From assembly GCA_002633005.1 (NCBI GenBank), contig NMRA01000011.1, positions 1,552,093 through 1,612,092 of the forward strand: 60,000 nucleotides of DNA, written 5' to 3'. Of the stretch, positions 59,656 to 60,000 are shown one piece after another. The notes beneath the pieces were generated by a model that made no database searches, was not told the DNA's origin, and saw only the letters and a program-made list of their open reading frames with translations. Both the position numbers and the translations under genes were made by a program. Source of the DNA: Phoronis australis. Taxonomy: Eukaryota > Phoronida > Phoronidae. The first letter of the stretch is position 1. Every line of letters starts with the position of its first letter.

Positions 59656-60000
59656 CATTTGCGCATTGTTTCCATTGTCCAGGTGGACTGTTAATTCGAA
59701 GTCTGAGCAGTAATGCTTCATGTATCTGTGTTATTTACCTATACCGGTGAAATAAAATTTGAAAACTGAAAAGTTTAAGTATGTCTTGTACTTGCCAATA
59801 TTGTCTTGATTTCAGTGGACTGTCCCATTTTGTAAAATTTTTCACACCAGTCCTCCACACCATCAAATTGCCCCGCATTTGACAAACGGCGAAACTGACA
59901 TGTTATCATATACTATTAAGATTTTCCACGTGACATAGCGAGTAAAATAACCCTTACGTTTCGTGCATTTTTACGGCACCCACAATTTCCCATTCGATTT
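59656..60000. other. Non-coding stretch
   Basis: Nothing recognisable. Confidence 0.5.

Noticed and set aside
59512-59750. Cys/Val- and His/Arg-rich frames near the right end
   Set aside because: Products of the TG/CG microsatellite.

Overview
This is a gene-poor, AT-rich stretch of an animal (metazoan) genome. Nothing prokaryotic is present: there are no dense ORFs and no operons. There are long non-coding stretches, microsatellites, assembly gaps and a thick layer of decayed transposable elements. THAP-bearing TTAA-flanked DNA transposons, a jockey/CR1-type LINE, hAT-like ends and a Penelope-type hammerhead-like motif together suggest an aquatic invertebrate (hemichordate, cephalochordate, echinoderm or mollusc). 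I cannot narrow it further. Two single-N joins flanked by near-identical duplicated sequence point to a highly heterozygous diploid assembled with unmerged haplotypes.

Layout. 1-9.3 kb: mostly unannotatable, with a degenerate THAP-related repeat (1375-1485), a TTAA-flanked THAP element (1957-2695) and a ~435-bp tandem array (6360-7500). 9.37-10.39 kb: a 1-kb element with perfect 25-bp terminal inverted repeats, subterminal hairpins and an internal tRNA-like sequence. 10.4-38 kb: almost empty of coding signal. It holds a ~50-bp minisatellite (11.9-12.2 kb), a gapped hAT-like element (15.4 kb), CA/CG, GCA and CAT microsatellites (17.65, 23.25, 28.0 kb), a 736-bp gap, a 74-bp foldback MITE and a 265-bp tandem duplication. 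38.2-40.4 kb: a 1.3-kb Kolobok-like element whose ~310-bp inverted arms each carry the start of a THAP reading frame, followed by a probable haplotype duplication. 40.7-41.8 kb: a foldback element with minisatellite arms, and another minisatellite.

The only convincing host genes are two intact, apparently intronless, tail-to-tail paralogues at 42607-43479 (+) and 43687-44874 (-). They encode proteins of 290 and 395 residues that share a ~76-residue two-membrane-segment module, with unrelated hydrophilic N-termini. Each has a polyadenylation signal just after its stop. I recognise no known family.

46.7-48.8 kb is a 5'-truncated LINE reverse transcriptase pseudogene. 49-60 kb is again repeats: two more MITE copies, a second minisatellite-arm foldback element, a duplicated THAP element, an 828-bp inverted-repeat element with C/G-rich ends, a third foldback structure enclosing a broken THAP element, and a Penelope-like terminus with a 49-bp perfect hairpin and a hammerhead-like core.

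No joint pathway can be inferred from the two host genes. The rest of the window is best read as a transposon graveyard in which THAP-type elements are over-represented.
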